This document shows positions 1 through 23,565 of a DNA stretch of 64,000 nt, one piece after another. This stretch comes from Glandiceps talaboti. Its lineage: Eukaryota > Hemichordata > Enteropneusta > Spengelidae. Positions within the stretch are counted from its first letter, which is position 1. The number at the start of each line of letters is the position of its first letter. The notes beneath the pieces were generated by a model that was not told where the DNA came from, ran no database searches, and was given only the letters and a program-made list of their open reading frames with translations. Location of the stretch: positions 804,001 to 868,000 of the forward strand of contig NC_135553.1 of NCBI RefSeq assembly GCF_964340395.1, in the 5' to 3' direction. A program made the translations under genes and the position numbers.

Positions 1-188
1 CCATATTATTATTATTTTTACCTGCAGGTAAATCATGGTGTCCGATATTATGATTAAAAGTCATAACATCTACCTCACAAAATAGCTTCAAAAACATGTT
101 ACAGTTGCAGCTAACACAACTTTCAGTGTGATTTCAGATCAGAAGATGAACTATTATTCACTGTTGTGCTGCGGCTTGTTTTCTGTAG
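1..188 (+). other. intron of the PKC gene (5' edge of window)
   Basis: This is non-coding sequence ahead of the first kinase exon in the window. It has a short ATT microsatellite near the left edge and ends in a pyrimidine-rich acceptor (ttttctgtag) directly before position 189. The exons for the regulatory half of the kinase (C1 and C2 domains) and the glycine loop must lie to the left of the window. Confidence 0.7.
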
Positions 189-9669
<9,481 letters not shown>

Positions 9670-12600
9670 CCTTGATATGGTCAGTGTGAAAGTGAAAACT
9701 TCAAAAGTTAAAAGGCCACAGAGCATGTAGTGGTTAAACCAGTAGGCATGTTTATTCTTGATCTTACATTACTTACAGCCTTTCTATAAACCGTTTCTCC
9801 TTTTACAAAGACTTATATAAATTATGTGAACAAATGTGCAAAGTGACGACATAAAAACAAAAGTGGGTAATTAATACTGCCTCTTGAAAAATTATACTTT
9901 CTCAGGATTTTCAGTATGTTTTTTCTAATCATGAACATGAGTGGATATGATATAATGCAAAGTAGTAGTGTTCACATTGTGTTTTTATGGTGCAGTAGTC
10001 AGGTTTGTTAATTCCCAGCATGATATCACTCTACTCTATACATTGTGTTCAATGTCAGCTGTCTTCTTATAATTAGATATGGCAATGGCTGAACTAACAA
10101 TTGATAGCCTTTTTAGTAAAGATTCTAAAACTATGACAATCTAGGAGGTTGTGTTAGTTCTACTGCAGGGGAGGCAGCTGAACAACAGACATTATTAAAA
10201 ACAGTGTTAGATACTGTGCATTATAGAAAATGATAGCATGGATCATTAATAGCCAAGACAAGTGATATACAATGAATAGTATTCCTTACAATATTCGTGA
10301 TCTGAATAACTATTTAAAATACAAAAAAAAAAGTTATTTAAATGGAAAGCATGTGATGGATAGGCCTATAATACACTTTTATGAAATATTGACCTATGTC
10401 ATACATAACAAGTATACTCTATTGCAATGTTTATCAGTATTTCTCAATAAAAATTTGGATAAATAGCAAAGTAATTAAAACTATATGAAGATGGGATTAA
10501 GGAGAGGTTTTATGATATTGTTATTGGATGAATGGTTAGGATATTTATCCAAAGATATAGAGAATTAGACAAATTATTCAAGTTGTATAATTTATTCAAA
10601 GAAAAACTTATAAATATCTGAATTGTGTACATTTCTTACAATTATTGCATCAGTTATTTATTGCTATTTTTTTTGCATCAAACAATGTGAAACTATAGAT
10701 ATTTCAATATTATAGGTAATCACAGTTAAAATCTACTTAGAATGTGTGTATAGGACTGTAATACATTTAATACAATAACTGCCATGTTCATTTCTTATGA
10801 CACTGGACCAGATTAGGGTGTCACAACATTTCTGAATCAACTAAATACATGTCTAATACAAGACTAATTGCTTATCACCAAGTACTTTAATCAGTTGCTA
10901 TATATATGTATGACTATTTAATAAATAAAGCATGTTGGACGACAAGGTAGTATATTTCTAAAAAATACCTGCATTATAACCATTTATATAGAGATCCACA
11001 TTACAAAAATGATACACCACCTGTGATCCATCTATGTCAACATTGTGGATTATGGTTGAAAAGTTATAACCTGGTAATATTTGAATACTGATGATAACAT
11101 TATGATTACACATTTGATGGAAATGTGGTAATGTCATCAAATTTGATGAAATTCTCACATATCATCACAGTATTAAAGCTATACAATATGATGCAGGCAG
11201 CCATATTAATTGAATTATTGGCCATAGTAGGTCACTTAGTTGTGTCATTACATTTTACACTTGTATATAACATGTATTGATAGATGGGCTTACACTATGT
11301 GATGTCATAATACATTTCTCAAACTTGACCTAGGACTTGAAGTCGTGTAAGTCACATGACTTGACAGTCATGTTACTTGAGTTTAGTATCATGTGACTAT
11401 AGCAGAAATTGATGAAAGGTCACACTGCACTAAAACCCCATGATTGAGCAATTTGAATACAACTCTCTGTGAATACATTTATAAGTATTTTTAAGTAGCT
11501 GCAATAATGACATTGGATTAAAATGTTGAAAATGTTGTTCTTTTATTGCAGTTCCACAAGTAAATTAAGATACTTTGTGTGATAATACCATTAGTTGCTT
11601 TCATTCAAGACAAAGAAAAGATAAAAAGTCTAACACATTTTGCTCACTTTGTCAAATATGTTCACTGATGCACCTTCAACTCTACTTTTCAAATTTTATA
11701 GCTATCTACTTATGCATCAGAATCCTTGCACACCAGTACTCAAGTTATTAAGCCAACATTTCAATAGTGATAAACTTTAAATGAAATCTGCTGACAAGTA
11801 TGACCACAAGATACTATTGTACATATTTATTGAACCATGATGGGATTGATAAACCAAAATTAACTGACATAAAATGTGTGTACTTTCCATGTTTACTATA
11901 CTGCATAGCTAATTGCATAGGAAGCAATTAGTTACAGTACGGTAAGTAGAATAGCTATCAGATAAAAATTGTGACATCATAGCCAATTTTTAAAACAATA
12001 TTGTAGCACTGAAGAAACTACTCACCAATCTTATAATAGTCAAATTCTAAAAACTCAAATTTCAAGACAGTAGCTACCCTAAATCTATTTTGTAACATTA
12101 TGGCAAACAAAAAATACAATATTGCCACAACTTAGTAACTTTACACAAAGAACATTGTACAAAAAGACATTGTAGTAATACAAACTACGATTTGTTTTAT
12201 ATAACATCTCAAATACTTTTAGCAGCTGTTGATTTTCTTTTCTCATATTTTATATTCATGACATTTTAGTGTACACTGTATTCATGTTTAAAAACCAGAA
12301 GCTAATTAAATGAATTGTTTGACCAACTTTGTGCTGCAACAATTTCTAGTAAATAATATTGATAATACACTGTTCATTATATTCTAGATAAATTATAGAG
12401 ACTTGCCTTGATTTTCCATACCAGTTCATTTTAAATTATATACTTTGTATAACATTAGAAGCAGTGGCAATTACTTTAATCCTAATGCCAAGGTGTCTGT
12501 CTGCTATGTTAACATTTTTCAGAGCCAAATCCAGTCAAAAGCCATGCAGTTGATATTGATAGTTCTTGATGAAATCACTTGTTTGCCATGACGATCAAAG

Positions 12601-15470
12601 ATGAAACAAATGAAGGTGGTAAAGTTATTATGCAAATTAGGTAAAGCAATTTATAACAAGAATAGTTCCTAAAACAAAACCTTGTAATAATACATTTGAG
12701 TATGAACCATTCAATTCAATTTGAGTGTTTAGCTTAAACACTGCTCAACTATTTAAATTAAGAGCACTAGTTAATCAGAAGTAAGTTTTTGCAAAGGTGA
12801 CCCAAATCTTAAAAGGTTCAGATGATTTGAAAGTATTACCATGTGAATTTTAAATGTTCTATATTTTGAGTATTTTGTCCATAACCATAAAATTATTAAA
12901 CAGCATGCATAACTTGATGCTCTAAGGAATCATTTGCAGATGACATCATATTCAAATGATAATAAAAAGGTCTGTGAAATAATAACCCAAATGAAAGATT
13001 TATCAAATGACATTAGTTTATCCCTATCATTCAATATCAACTGGACAGGATGTAATAGATGGCATGAAGGGTTTATACAATCTAAATACAACCATATATA
13101 TAAAGTTACTCAGATACCATGTTTTTACTCAGTATAAATTTGACTTCATCTAAGTAGTCTATGTTACTTTACTTGAGGTCCTCTCAATCACTAACACATA
13201 AAGGGTTAGACAGGAGGTGTAACCAGGTTAGAATTGATAAACAATTTAAGGAACTGTTTCAGTTACAACAGACCTTTTGTAGAATTTAATTTGGTGTAAT
13301 TCTTAATAAAATGGGCAAACCAGGTGTAACTGTCTGTCTGTCTCAGTTCATCCATCTATCTGTGCATGTCCGTGTCATATTAATAGACATTTGTCTGAGT
13401 TCATCCATCTGTCTGTGCATGTCCGGTCATATTAAGACATTTATCCATCTCATCCAAAGCTGGTATCAGCTCTTTGTAAAATAATTAGCATGCAAACTTT
13501 ATGATTGACAGAATGAATTCATCTTCACATATAATATCAAAATAGTGCTTGTTTTTTCTTAATAACTCAGCCTCTGACTTCAACTTTCATATTCTTCAAG
13601 CTGCATAATATATTGTGTAACTATTACCATGCACCACATTTTTTTTGGTCCCTTTCAATGATCACGTGATTCTGGCTTCCAAGGGTTAACTAAATTCAAA
13701 TTTTTTATGTGTATACCCATTAGATTGTATGCAGGTCTTGTACTGAATTTTGTGACATTAACCTTGACTTTGAACAAACTACCTTAAACTATCATCATGT
13801 CCATTTGTAGTTTGGGTCTTTATCTTCCTGAAGACTTGTGTGTACAACATTGCAGTCTCAAAGATTAACGTATTGTGTTAACTTGCAGCCTCCAAATGTG
13901 TCTCAGAAACATGTGTGTAGTGTGGATGAGATACAACCAATAACCACGGGACTGCTTGTCTTAATACTTGGTCAGGGTTTGTTTTAATGTCTAGTTGTAT
14001 ATTTGACCAAAGTAAAATACACAGATCAGTGGTTTGCAGTAAGGTAAAGCAGTGACTTTTCAGTTGTGTATAGTTTTAAAAAAAATTTCAAAGTTGTATG
14101 CAAATAAAGTATTATATAACATTTCATTTATATAATATTATAGAAACATTGATGTGCTATCTTGTAGAATTGTTCCTAAAGATATTTGTATCTAGATAAA
14201 GAAATCTATAATAAGCAAAGGAGATCTCTACCTTGGCATTGGAATGGGTCAAGTAATGTGACTTTGATCAAAAGATTCAAACCTTCCAAGTATATTAGAT
14301 TATTATTGGTCAGTATTTAATTCCTAGAGGTGTCTTGATAACAAGTGTTCAAAGCATATTTTTAAAACCCATAGTATGCAATTTGGGTCTCAAAATTGCA
14401 TTCTTCATCAAAACACTCCAAAAATATAAAACATATATTCAGTTGGGCTTCACTGTCCATTGACTGCATTTTAAGCATACACAAAAATATCACATTTTAG
14501 TTTATATATCCAGTACTATCATTTCACATTTGCAAAATTGCTTGGATTTGTTCACATTTTGTTTATTTCTAAACCTTAGTACATGGTTTATATATCCCTA
14601 TCTATAATCTGCCAGAAAAACACAAAATATCACTTGCCCTTCACAAAGTAGTCATAATGACTATACTATATTCACCCAAATCAGATCATTTCAAACTCTT
14701 GTACCATTGCTCCATATCTACATTGCTTACATCATGACTTCTATCTATGCATATATTTTCATACTATTGCTAGTATTCATGTTATTTTCTGCTTTTTGAT
14801 AATTAGAATTTTGATAGCTTTTTAACCATCTTAATCTGTGGCTACTAATTTTTTTCACTTTTAATCTTGACTTCAGTCTACTCATCAAAGCTTGATATTA
14901 ATCCTATTTTAGTAAATCATTCTCTATAATATTTTAAGATGAACAGTTCAAATTTGTACAGAAAGTACCATATTTAGCTAGGCTTGGTATTTTTAGGTAT
15001 GGGTAAGCACAGCAGACAGTCAATCCTTATTATATTCATTTAATGTTAGAATTCTTTAATAATATTCAATGAAAAGTCTTTAAATGTCCATTTTGGCTAT
15101 CATGGTATCACTGATCTATCTGAAATGCATGATGTTCTTAATTCATTGTAGACCACAACATTTGATATGTCAGTTAACAAAAAAAACTACTCAAGATATA
15201 TTCATATTCAAGTCTAAATGGAGCTTGAAGTATTCCTATGATTTCATTGTTATTCCATTCTTCCTTGACATTATATTTAAACTATGAATCAAATGTAGGG
15301 CTTTATGATTGCTATAATAATGATTTGATTTAGAGTTTAGTTAGTTATATATAATGGTTCATGTGGTAGCATTTAGTTGTAGACATGTACACCTATCAAT
15401 GTATTCACACATTCAGAGCAACATTGAATGTTTTAAACAACATTAATAGGGTCCCGTTGTTGTAACACAT
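9670..15470. other. intergenic AT-rich spacer
   Basis: The PKC 3' UTR begins this stretch, with several possible aataaa signals. The rest is AT-rich sequence without an exon I can support. A short approximate duplication containing 'catccatctgtctgtgcatg' lies at about 13340-13440. Short frames (for example 10272-10466 and 15084-15287) show no protein-like composition. Confidence 0.45.
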
Positions 15471-15475
15471 GATGT

Positions 15476-15516
<41 letters not shown>

Positions 15517-15870
15517 TGCTGAAAGGTAAGATCATGGGTAAATGTAATATTGAATCACATCAACCTGTGTTGTGGACATGTACCATTTTTCTTCATAAAA
15601 TCTTTGAATGTGTGAATTGACTTGAATTCAATGTAAGTTAAAACTACTGGGTGCAATCTCTTTAAAGATTTTCATTTACAGTCATGTATCATCAATTTAG
15701 CAATACAACTTCTATTATCACAAGGCATGAATAAGAATTACAGTATACTGTAAGATGAGATGAGATGAGATACGATGAGATGAGATGAGATGAGTTGAGA
15801 TAAGATGAGATGAGATAAGATGAGATGAGATGAGATGAGATACGATGAGATGAGATGAGATGAGATGAGA
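15476..15870. repeat. GAT trinucleotide and GATGA pentanucleotide microsatellites
   Basis: A (GAT)n run lies at about 15476-15515 and a 5-bp (GATGA)n run at about 15752-15870, with a few substituted units. Between them is single-copy AT-rich sequence. Confidence 0.9.
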
Positions 15871-16085
15871 ACTATTGGTGTAAGATTTCAACTAGAGGAA
15901 TGAGTAAATTAACAATGTGAGTCAGATTCAATTTCTTCAAATCTTCACTATTGCTTATTTATCATTCTGGAATCAAATAAAAAAGTTGAAATGCATCTGT
16001 GTCACGTCTCAATCTTTACCTTATACCAGACTAAAGGCCAGGGATTCAATAACAGATTCTCTTATGAATGCCACAATTCTTTACC

Positions 16086-16425
16086 CTTTCTTACCCAATG
16101 AACATTCTCACATCTTAATGCCTCCACCCAATGAACATTCTCACATCTTAATGCCTCCACCCAATGAACATTCTCACATCTTAATGCCTCCACCCAATGA
16201 ACATTCTCACATCTTAATGCCTCCATCCAATGAACATTAATTCTCACATCTTAATGCCTCCATCCAATGAACATTCTCACATTTTAATGATTCCACCCTA
16301 TGAACATTCTCACATCTTAATGCCTCCATCCAATGAACATTAATTCTCACATCTTAATGCCTCCATCCAATGAACATTCTCACATTTTAATGATTCCACC
16401 CTATGAACATTCTCACATCTTCAGT
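16086..16425. repeat. 33-bp minisatellite
   Basis: There are about ten units of the form cccaatgaacattctcacat plus cttaatgcctcca. The early units are exact 33-mers and the later ones carry a small insertion or the variant 'attttaatgattccaccctatg'. The translated repeat in the plus frame is an artefact of the unit length. Confidence 0.9.
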
Positions 16426-18931
16426 CAACATGCATCTTATCATATACATCAAATTGCTAGTAAATTAAATATTTTATGTAACTGAGTATTTCAATTTGGA
16501 ATGGTTGTGACTAAATCAACAAAGATCATTTGTTCTTTAGGAATGACTGCCAATCAGACGATATTCCAGGTTCCCATTTATTTGTTTTTTGAATTATATA
16601 AATGTAAATAAAATGAAAGTATATGCGGTAGTCCTTCATTTACTTCTCATATATTAGAAGTTGAAATATCACATGAAAAATTTGATAAAAAATACAAAAG
16701 AAATTTAATAGAAAATATATCAGCCACAGATCTGAATAGAGTCAATGCTAATACATGTATGTTTTAATATATCAAATAACGATTCAAACTGACAGCTAAT
16801 CTTTAAAATGGGTGGAAAATTTTGTTTTTGCCAAAAAAAGTACCAGAAACAATAAAAAGAAACACATACTGGTCAGCAGATTCATAGTATTTTGGCAGTC
16901 AAGCCATATCCTTGTTTTCAATTTGTGTTTTCTTAATGATCAAAGAAAACAGTTGTTAAAAGCATGTCGTGGTAAACTATATACACATCACTACAGTCTG
17001 TACAATTATATTTCCTATGCAAAAATTGAGATGTATATTTTGCTTTCTCGGTTTATATGTGTACATTTGCATAACATCTGGGATGGCAGAAGAGCAGTAC
17101 ACAATTCGTTGTGCATTAAAAATGTACATAATTACAATATAAAATCATTCATCACATACAAAAGTGTAACATAAATAAAAAGAGTTAGCAGATGATAAAA
17201 TTGAGAGTCTGCATTATTTTTAATTGAGATTTTCTTCACAATATTTCGATCTTTAGAGACTTCCTGAAAGGTGGGTATACAAACTACGTTTAATTGTTTA
17301 TTGGTATTGATTTGGACTTGATTAGTTGTCAAATTGTTTACGTACGCTATACTCGTGTATTAACTACTGAGGATGCTGTTGCAATGTTTTATATATAACA
17401 GAACACTTGCATGGAATGCGTATTTCATCAACCGCAACTAAGGGAGATTTCTTTCAGTATTTACAAGGGAATGGGGGGGTCACTTTTACAAGTCGGCTCT
17501 CTTGGGAAGGTCATGTTTACATGTATATTGACTAATTTAAATGTTCAGCTAACTACAAAGTATACACTCAACGTTACTATTGTACAAGATCACACGACCT
17601 GGGTCACACGAACATTCAGGAAGAGCTCAATAGACAGAGCTTCGCCAATTACCTCTCCGAAAGAGATGGTTACTATACGTTTCCCCTTTAATATCTCCTT
17701 CTACTGGGCCCAGGCCTTTATTACCGAAACTCTTACTTCAAGAATGTGTCTACATTTCTATTTTAAATAATGACATCGTAATATCTTCTATGCTATGTGA
17801 CTGAATGTAAGAAAATGATGAAGTCATCGGTGATAATTAACTTAAAATGATCAGACAGTTATATTATTGTATAGAGCAGAAATTGATACATTTGTAGTAG
17901 TATGATTCGTGTAATGAACTGATGAGTTGGAAAACAGCAATCAAAGCGATATTAAGGACATGTCCATTTGATTGCATTGTCGTAAACCACAGCCTCTTTT
18001 ACGGCACCATCCAAGCCTCACCCCCTATTTCGCTGTGTCGCTGAAGAAATGACAGCTCAGGTTTGCGAGAATGTTTGACTGGGACAAGTGCGCGATCCTG
18101 GCATTGTTTTCCTTCTGATAAGAGTAAGGGAGCCTTCAGTAATTAGGGGACGGTCGGGGGAATGTGGGTCATATTTTACAAATTGGTTCTCGAGGGAGGG
18201 CCATAATTAAGAAACAAGGTATCGGGACGTCACATTTTAGGGCGCGTTCACACACAAAAGACTAGGGGGCAGGAGAATGGGGGGGGGGGGTACTCGAAAA
18301 TATTGGCGATATCCATGGGTACTTTAAAACAAGTAATTGTTTAAAGGTGGTACTTAAAAATATGGTGAAGTCTAGTCCTGCTTGCATATGGAGTAATCCG
18401 GGACTCGATTCTGACAATTGTCCCTCCTATTTAGTAAGTCAGTAATATAGACTCGTGCACCGTCTGTAAGCAGGACTAGGTGAAGTCCTGTTTGTTGGAA
18501 ATGAGTGTTGAGTATTACTCACTGTAACAAACATTTCCTACAAAGAGGATTTACAGTAAAGTTACCAAGGTGATAAGCAAAATATCAGGGAGGAGAATAT
18601 AGTATAAATGACTTGTAACAGATTGAGAACATTAATTGACACATGAATGGAGTTCCAATTCTCTCAAACCAGAGCTAGTGTTATTGTAATATTTCTTCCG
18701 CGACACTGCGAAATTTAGAGGGGCTGTAGTTTACGACGATGGGTAGTTCGAAATGGTAGTGTTCTCATCTCATTGGTTGAGTGTCATACTTTGTCCTCAA
18801 TGGAAGTAAGCCCCCATAGTTAGATTTTGGAATTTATTGTGCTTTTGTTTTTAAAAATATCAGGCTTAACCAAAACAAATTGTGTGGTTCCTATTACGCG
18901 CAATTTGAGAATAGGTGGGGTAGGTTATTAT

Positions 18932-18935
<4 letters not shown>
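16426..18935. other. intergenic spacer
   Basis: Mostly AT-rich. Around 17465-17515 and 18140-18200 there are diverged purine-rich stretches ('gggggggtcacttttac', 'gggaatgtgggtcatatttt') that look like remnants of one repeat family. A G10 tract lies near 18282. I see no supported gene; the 119-codon frame at 17411-17770 overlaps the repeat remnant. Confidence 0.4.
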
Positions 18936-18975
<40 letters not shown>

Positions 18976-19000
18976 ATTATTATTATTATATATATATTAT
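18936..19000. repeat. TA and TTA microsatellite
   Basis: An alternating (TA)n run passes into (TTA)n and back to (TA)n. Confidence 0.95.
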
Positions 19001-19337
19001 ATATCATATGTGAGTGGCTAGTTCAGGTAGTTATGTTTTCCGTTGTTTTCCATATGGTCTGTGTTATTTGTTTCTTCCCTTCAGATGTACATCCATTACA
19101 GATTGGAAGAACAGTTTTATGTTGTCTTCTTAAGTTGATATCAGTTTCCGCATCCACTATTTCTTGCGAGACTTCACAATTTTCGCGATTTTATTTTTTT
19201 CTCGAATATGTATAACAAGTTTAGGGTCTTCAGTGAAAAACTATGTGGGGTCGTGTAACCGGAATCAAACTATTATTTTTCTTTAGGCCTTAGTGTTACA
19301 GAAACCACATAATAGTTTAGTTACTGCCCATATACAT

Positions 19338-19339
19338 AC

Positions 19340-19406
<67 letters not shown>

Positions 19407-19745
19407 TGTACAGACAGACAGACAGACAGACGGACGGACGGTCGGTCGGTCGGACGGACGGACGGACGGACGGACAGACAGACAGACAGACAGTCAGTCA
19501 GTCAGTCAGTCAGACACACACATATACATACATACATACATACATACATACATACATACATACATACGCACACATCCATGCATACATACATACATACATA
19601 CATACATACATACATACATACATACATACATACATACATACATACATACATACATACATACATACATACATACATACATACATACATACATACATACATA
19701 CATACATACATACATACATACATACGTACGTAGGCACGTAGGCAC
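19338..19745. repeat. compound tetranucleotide microsatellite
   Basis: A (CAGA)n run changes to (CGGA)n and (GGTC)n-like units, back to (CAGA)n and (CAGT)n, then to a long (CATA)n tract ending in CGTA units. All long frames over it on both strands are artefacts. Confidence 0.97.
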
Positions 19746-20399
19746 GTACGTAAGCCTTCAACTGTAAGGACCAAATGACTTCCTATTCACCTTCCTTAAT
19801 TTAATATAATATGGGTTTTTGTTCCAACGAATACAATGACGTGGACTTCCTCAAAGTGAATCAACTGGGGTATTCATGTCAAAGAGGAAATTATAATTAC
19901 TGTATGAAGATTCGGAATAGGATGTCAACTGTATTCACAAATACTATACTGTAATATCAGTGTTCATTTTATTGTATTGGTCTTTTTGTTCGTCCCAAAC
20001 CTTTGTTTGTTGTTACACTTACATCTAAGGTATGTTGATTGTCAGAATACGCCCACACTATGCACCACATACTACCTGTAATGATATAGAATAGTATGTA
20101 GAGCTATGCTGATAGGACAGGGGATTGTACTGCTTCTCAACGATAACAGGCAACCTCTTGAAAATTAAATGCAACTTTCAACTTCAACTTCGCCAAGTCA
20201 AATAATGGTGACGAGAAAAGCGTTTATGATTAAATCACACATTGTACCTGTACTGGCTGTTCCCCCCCCCCCTAAGTTTGAATGGTTTCACCTATGCGGA
20301 ATTGATTGGTTTCCTTATGTGGCAATGTTATTAACATAAACGACGCCATAATCGATCGTGTGAATGTTTTAGCCGAGCACAATCGGTAAACGCTCAAAC

Positions 20400-20759
20400 T
20401 GTTGCATTTTTACCCTTTACTGTGTGATTTAACGATCTTCCAACAGTGAAAGAGAAGTACAACTAGGTGAAATCTCAATTTGAACACCGGGCCAGTTATT
20501 TGACAATAACGGAGAAAACGAATACGGACCAAAGGTTCACCACTACCGGTTTTGACATCTCAGTTCGGCTTGACTGTCTTTGCTACGGTTTGTACACCTT
20601 GAACTGGACAACATATTGGGTCACGGAGAGTCATCGGTGCGTGAAGATATACCTCAATGTTCTTCTACCTTCACCGCTAACAATGTCAAGTTGACTGGCG
20701 ATTTCCTATTGTGTAATTCATTGAACATGAATGGTGGTGTAGAAAGCTAGTTTGCCAGG
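20400..20759 (+). promoter_or_regulatory. likely promoter/5' UTR of the ARL4-type gene
   Basis: The base composition shifts from AT-rich spacer to a more balanced, CpG-containing stretch (for example gccgagcacaatcggtaaac, cggagaaaacg and accggttttgac) just before the GTPase start codon. This is typical of a core promoter and leader. No clear TATA box was seen, and the transcription start cannot be placed exactly. Confidence 0.4.
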
Positions 20760-21368
20760 ATGGGCAGCGGTTCATCTCGAGGTGGCCGAAGTCTGTTGGA
20801 ACATATACCAGCCTTTCAGACCCTTCAGATTGCGATGATCGGACTAGATTATTCAGGGAAAACTACAGCGTTGTATCGCTTGAAATTTAACGAATTTATT
20901 AACAGTGTTCCCACGATTGGCTTCAATGTGGAAAAAGTGAAGCCGACCTCAGGGAAGGCAAAGGGTACGAGTTTTACATTTTGGGACGTCGGTGGCCAGG
21001 ACAAACTACGGCCGTTGTGGAAATCATACACGAGAGGGGCAGACGGTATTGTTTTCGTTGTCGACAGCTGTGATATTGACAAACTTGAGGAGGCAAAAAG
21101 TGAATTAACTAAACTGTTAAAAATGCCAGAAAATCAAGGAACACCTCTTATCGTCATTGCAAATAAACAAGATTTACCAGCAGCTTTAAATGTGTCTGAA
21201 ATTGAAGCTAGATTGAGTGTTCCAGACATTGTTGGCCCTATGCAGTTGTGGCACGTCCAACCAGCTTGTGCTATCACTGGAGAAGGTCTATTTGAAGGAC
21301 TTGATGTTTTGTACGACATGATTATCAAGAGAAAGAAAACTCTAAAACAACAAAAGAAAAAGAGGTAA
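20760..21368 (+). CDS. ARL4-like: ADP-ribosylation factor-like small GTPase, ARL4 type
   Basis: An intact single-exon gene of 202 residues, close to the usual 200 or so of ARL4 proteins. ARL4 GTPases sit at the plasma membrane, recruit ARNO/cytohesin Arf exchange factors, and can also enter the nucleus. Seen here: Gly2 in an MGxxxS N-myristoylation context; P-loop GLDYSGKT at 28-35; switch I PTIGF at 51-55; switch II WDVGGQ at 75-80; KLRPLWKSYTR; NKQD at 135-138; CAITGEG; and a basic C-terminus with KRKKTLKQQKKKR, the hallmark of ARL4 that binds phosphoinositides or acts as a nuclear localisation signal. The absence of introns matches vertebrate ARL4A/C/D coding regions. Vertebrate ARL4s have Lys where this has Ile53, so the switch I here is ARF1-like. 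A polyadenylation signal follows at 21582-21587. Confidence 0.93.
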   Translation: MGSGSSRGGRSLLEHIPAFQTLQIAMIGLDYSGKTTALYRLKFNEFINSVPTIGFNVEKVKPTSGKAKGTSFTFWDVGGQDKLRPLWKSYTRGADGIVFVVDSCDIDKLEEAKSELTKLLKMPENQGTPLIVIANKQDLPAALNVSEIEARLSVPDIVGPMQLWHVQPACAITGEGLFEGLDVLYDMIIKRKKTLKQQKKKR

Positions 21369-21581
21369 CAAGGAAAAGTGCAAGATTTATTCGAGAATGT
21401 CTTTCAGTTTCAATCAGCGTCACATTTATTTAGCCTTGTTGTGTCCACTAAATTGTATGTCATAATGTTGTACAATTAAAAGATTTAGTACAGTTTTACA
21501 GCATGATCATCGACTACATGCCTTACTTTGAAAGGTTGTCATTTATTTATTTTATACGCTATTTGATGACTAAAGCTTAAA

Positions 21582-21587
21582 AATAAA
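21582..21587 (+). terminator. polyadenylation signal for ARL4-type gene
   Basis: An AATAAA hexamer about 210 bases past the stop codon is a plausible 3' end signal. Other candidates, such as attaaa near 21474, are closer to the stop. Confidence 0.4.
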
Positions 21588-21599
21588 CAAATTTCAGTT

Positions 21600-22650
21600 T
21601 ATGTAAAAGCTAATCAAACGTTGTTGACTATTCCCAGACCTTGTCTACATACAAGAGGTTTGCATATGAATAATGGTGTACTTCTAACAATTTAATTGTA
21701 GGCATATCATATGTGAGCTGCAAGGTTTTGCAAACTACATAAAGTTACGAGTATTTACAATGTTGTGTAGGCCAAACAAAAAAAATGATGTGGTTACAAT
21801 TATCTGATGGTTTGTTTGCCTTGTAGACCCTATAAACCTTTGTTATTATATAGTTTAAGAGAAAGTGTAATTAATGAAAATTACCAGAATATGTGAAATT
21901 AAAAAAGAAATGTATGGAGAATAAAGATGTCATTAACCCTGATAAAAAATCATTCTGAAAAAAACAATCAATACTGACCTGGCAATTTTTTGAAAGCTTT
22001 GTAATTGGAACCATAATATTTTTTTTAGCTTGGCCTCAGGTTATTGCAGATGTGTTACAGCAATGACTATAACAGATTTATACACTGTGCTAGGTGGTAT
22101 TGTGTTTACTGTCAATATAATAACATTGTAAAATGGTTAAACCTGCTCAGTTCAAAGCTACCTGTAGTAACACAAATGTTCAGTATTAAAAAAAAATTTA
22201 ATTTGTTGTTTGACTGTGGTTTGACAAAAACACTGCCATATATGTGAACATTGTCAATAAAGAAAACCTGATATGAACAAACACAAATCTCATTGGAATC
22301 AATAAATCATGTGTTCATTCTGACAGATTTACAAACAAAGGGTTTTGTATACCAAGGTGTGGCAGTGTGTATGTGTGTGTGGATGGGGTTGTCACTAGGT
22401 GTGTGGGTTGGGGTAGAATTGTGGAATAGGAAACGTCAGGGTATTGTCAACAGTACGAGCAATGTTAAAACAAAATTGGCAAGTTCCCAAATTATATAAT
22501 AGTTTTAAGAAAGAGGAGCGTGTTTTCATTTAAAACTCTAGAAACGTGTCTCTATTCATCTAAATTGTTAAACTTCAAAGACAGTCTGAAATATAATGGT
22601 GACAGAGGAATGAGGTATTGTAGTGTGTGTGATGTATACTGACTGTAATA
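21600..22650. other. intergenic spacer
   Basis: AT-rich sequence without a gene I can support. A GT-rich stretch lies near 22360-22400. Confidence 0.4.
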
Positions 22651-23232
22651 TGTAAGCTGGGACCTGATGATGTCCCCTTACACTGGAATGATGTATGCTG
22701 ACTGTAAGCCGGGACCCAATTCTGATGATGTCCCCTTACACTGGAATGATGTATGCTGACTGTAAGCTGGGACCCAATTCTGATGATGTCCCCTTACACT
22801 GGAATGATGTATACAGACTGTAAGCTGGGACCCAATTCTGATGATGTCCCCTTACACTGGAATGATGTATACAGACTGTAAGCTGGGACCCAATTCTGAT
22901 GATGTCCCCTTACACTGGTATGATGTATACTGACTGTAAGCTGGGACCCAATTCTGATGATGTCCCCTTACACTGGAATGATGTATACAGACTGTAAGCT
23001 GGGACCCAATTCTGATGATGTCCCCTTACACTGGTATGATGTATACTGACTGTAAGCTGGGACCCAATTCTGATGATGTCCCCTTACACTGGAATGATGT
23101 ATACAGACTGTATTAAAGCTGGGACCCAATTCTGATGATGTCCCCTTACACTGGAATGATGTATACAGACTGTAAGCTGGGACCCAATTCTGATGATGTC
23201 CCCTTACACTGGAATGATGTATACTGACTATC
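22651..23232. repeat. 58-bp minisatellite
   Basis: There are about ten units of the form ctgggacccaattctgatga, tgtccccttacactggaatg, atgtatacagactgtaag. Units are highly alike and differ mainly at aatg/tatg and atacag/atactg; one carries a 4-base insertion (actgtattaaag). The minus-strand frame over it is an artefact. Confidence 0.95.
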
Positions 23233-23565
23233 CCCGTACTACTTAACTCTAGGCTAAAACAGGGGTAACTGACTGGATGACTGCTGCTGTTACTACCATA
23301 TTCAGTGACTGTGAAGTATTGCAATGCTAGAAGTTACTTCCTTGAAAAGCGCATTTGATTTTGAGGAATTACTAACAATCCATCTGACTGGAGGAGGGAA
23401 CAATAAAAACAATCACCTGATCCACAGGTGCAGACATCCATACTGGAGTTGTTATAAGTTTAGTTTATGTCAGTGAATGCCTATATGTCAGTGAATGTTT
23501 ATATGATGGGGAATGTATATTTTAAAGATTTTGTAATTGTGATTTTCACCTAGTAGATAATTACC

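Noticed and set aside
12920-13137. Possible reverse-transcriptase relic (ttgcagatgacatcat could read as an FADD-type box)
   Set aside because: Too short and isolated to assign to any element family.
17411-17770. 119-codon plus-strand frame
   Set aside because: Part of it is repeat remnant (ggggggtcacttttac), the rest has no recognisable motif, and no splice or promoter support was seen.
19293-19774. Open frames rich in Thr/Asp/Gln or His/Tyr/Cys/Met
   Set aside because: They lie over compound tetranucleotide microsatellites.
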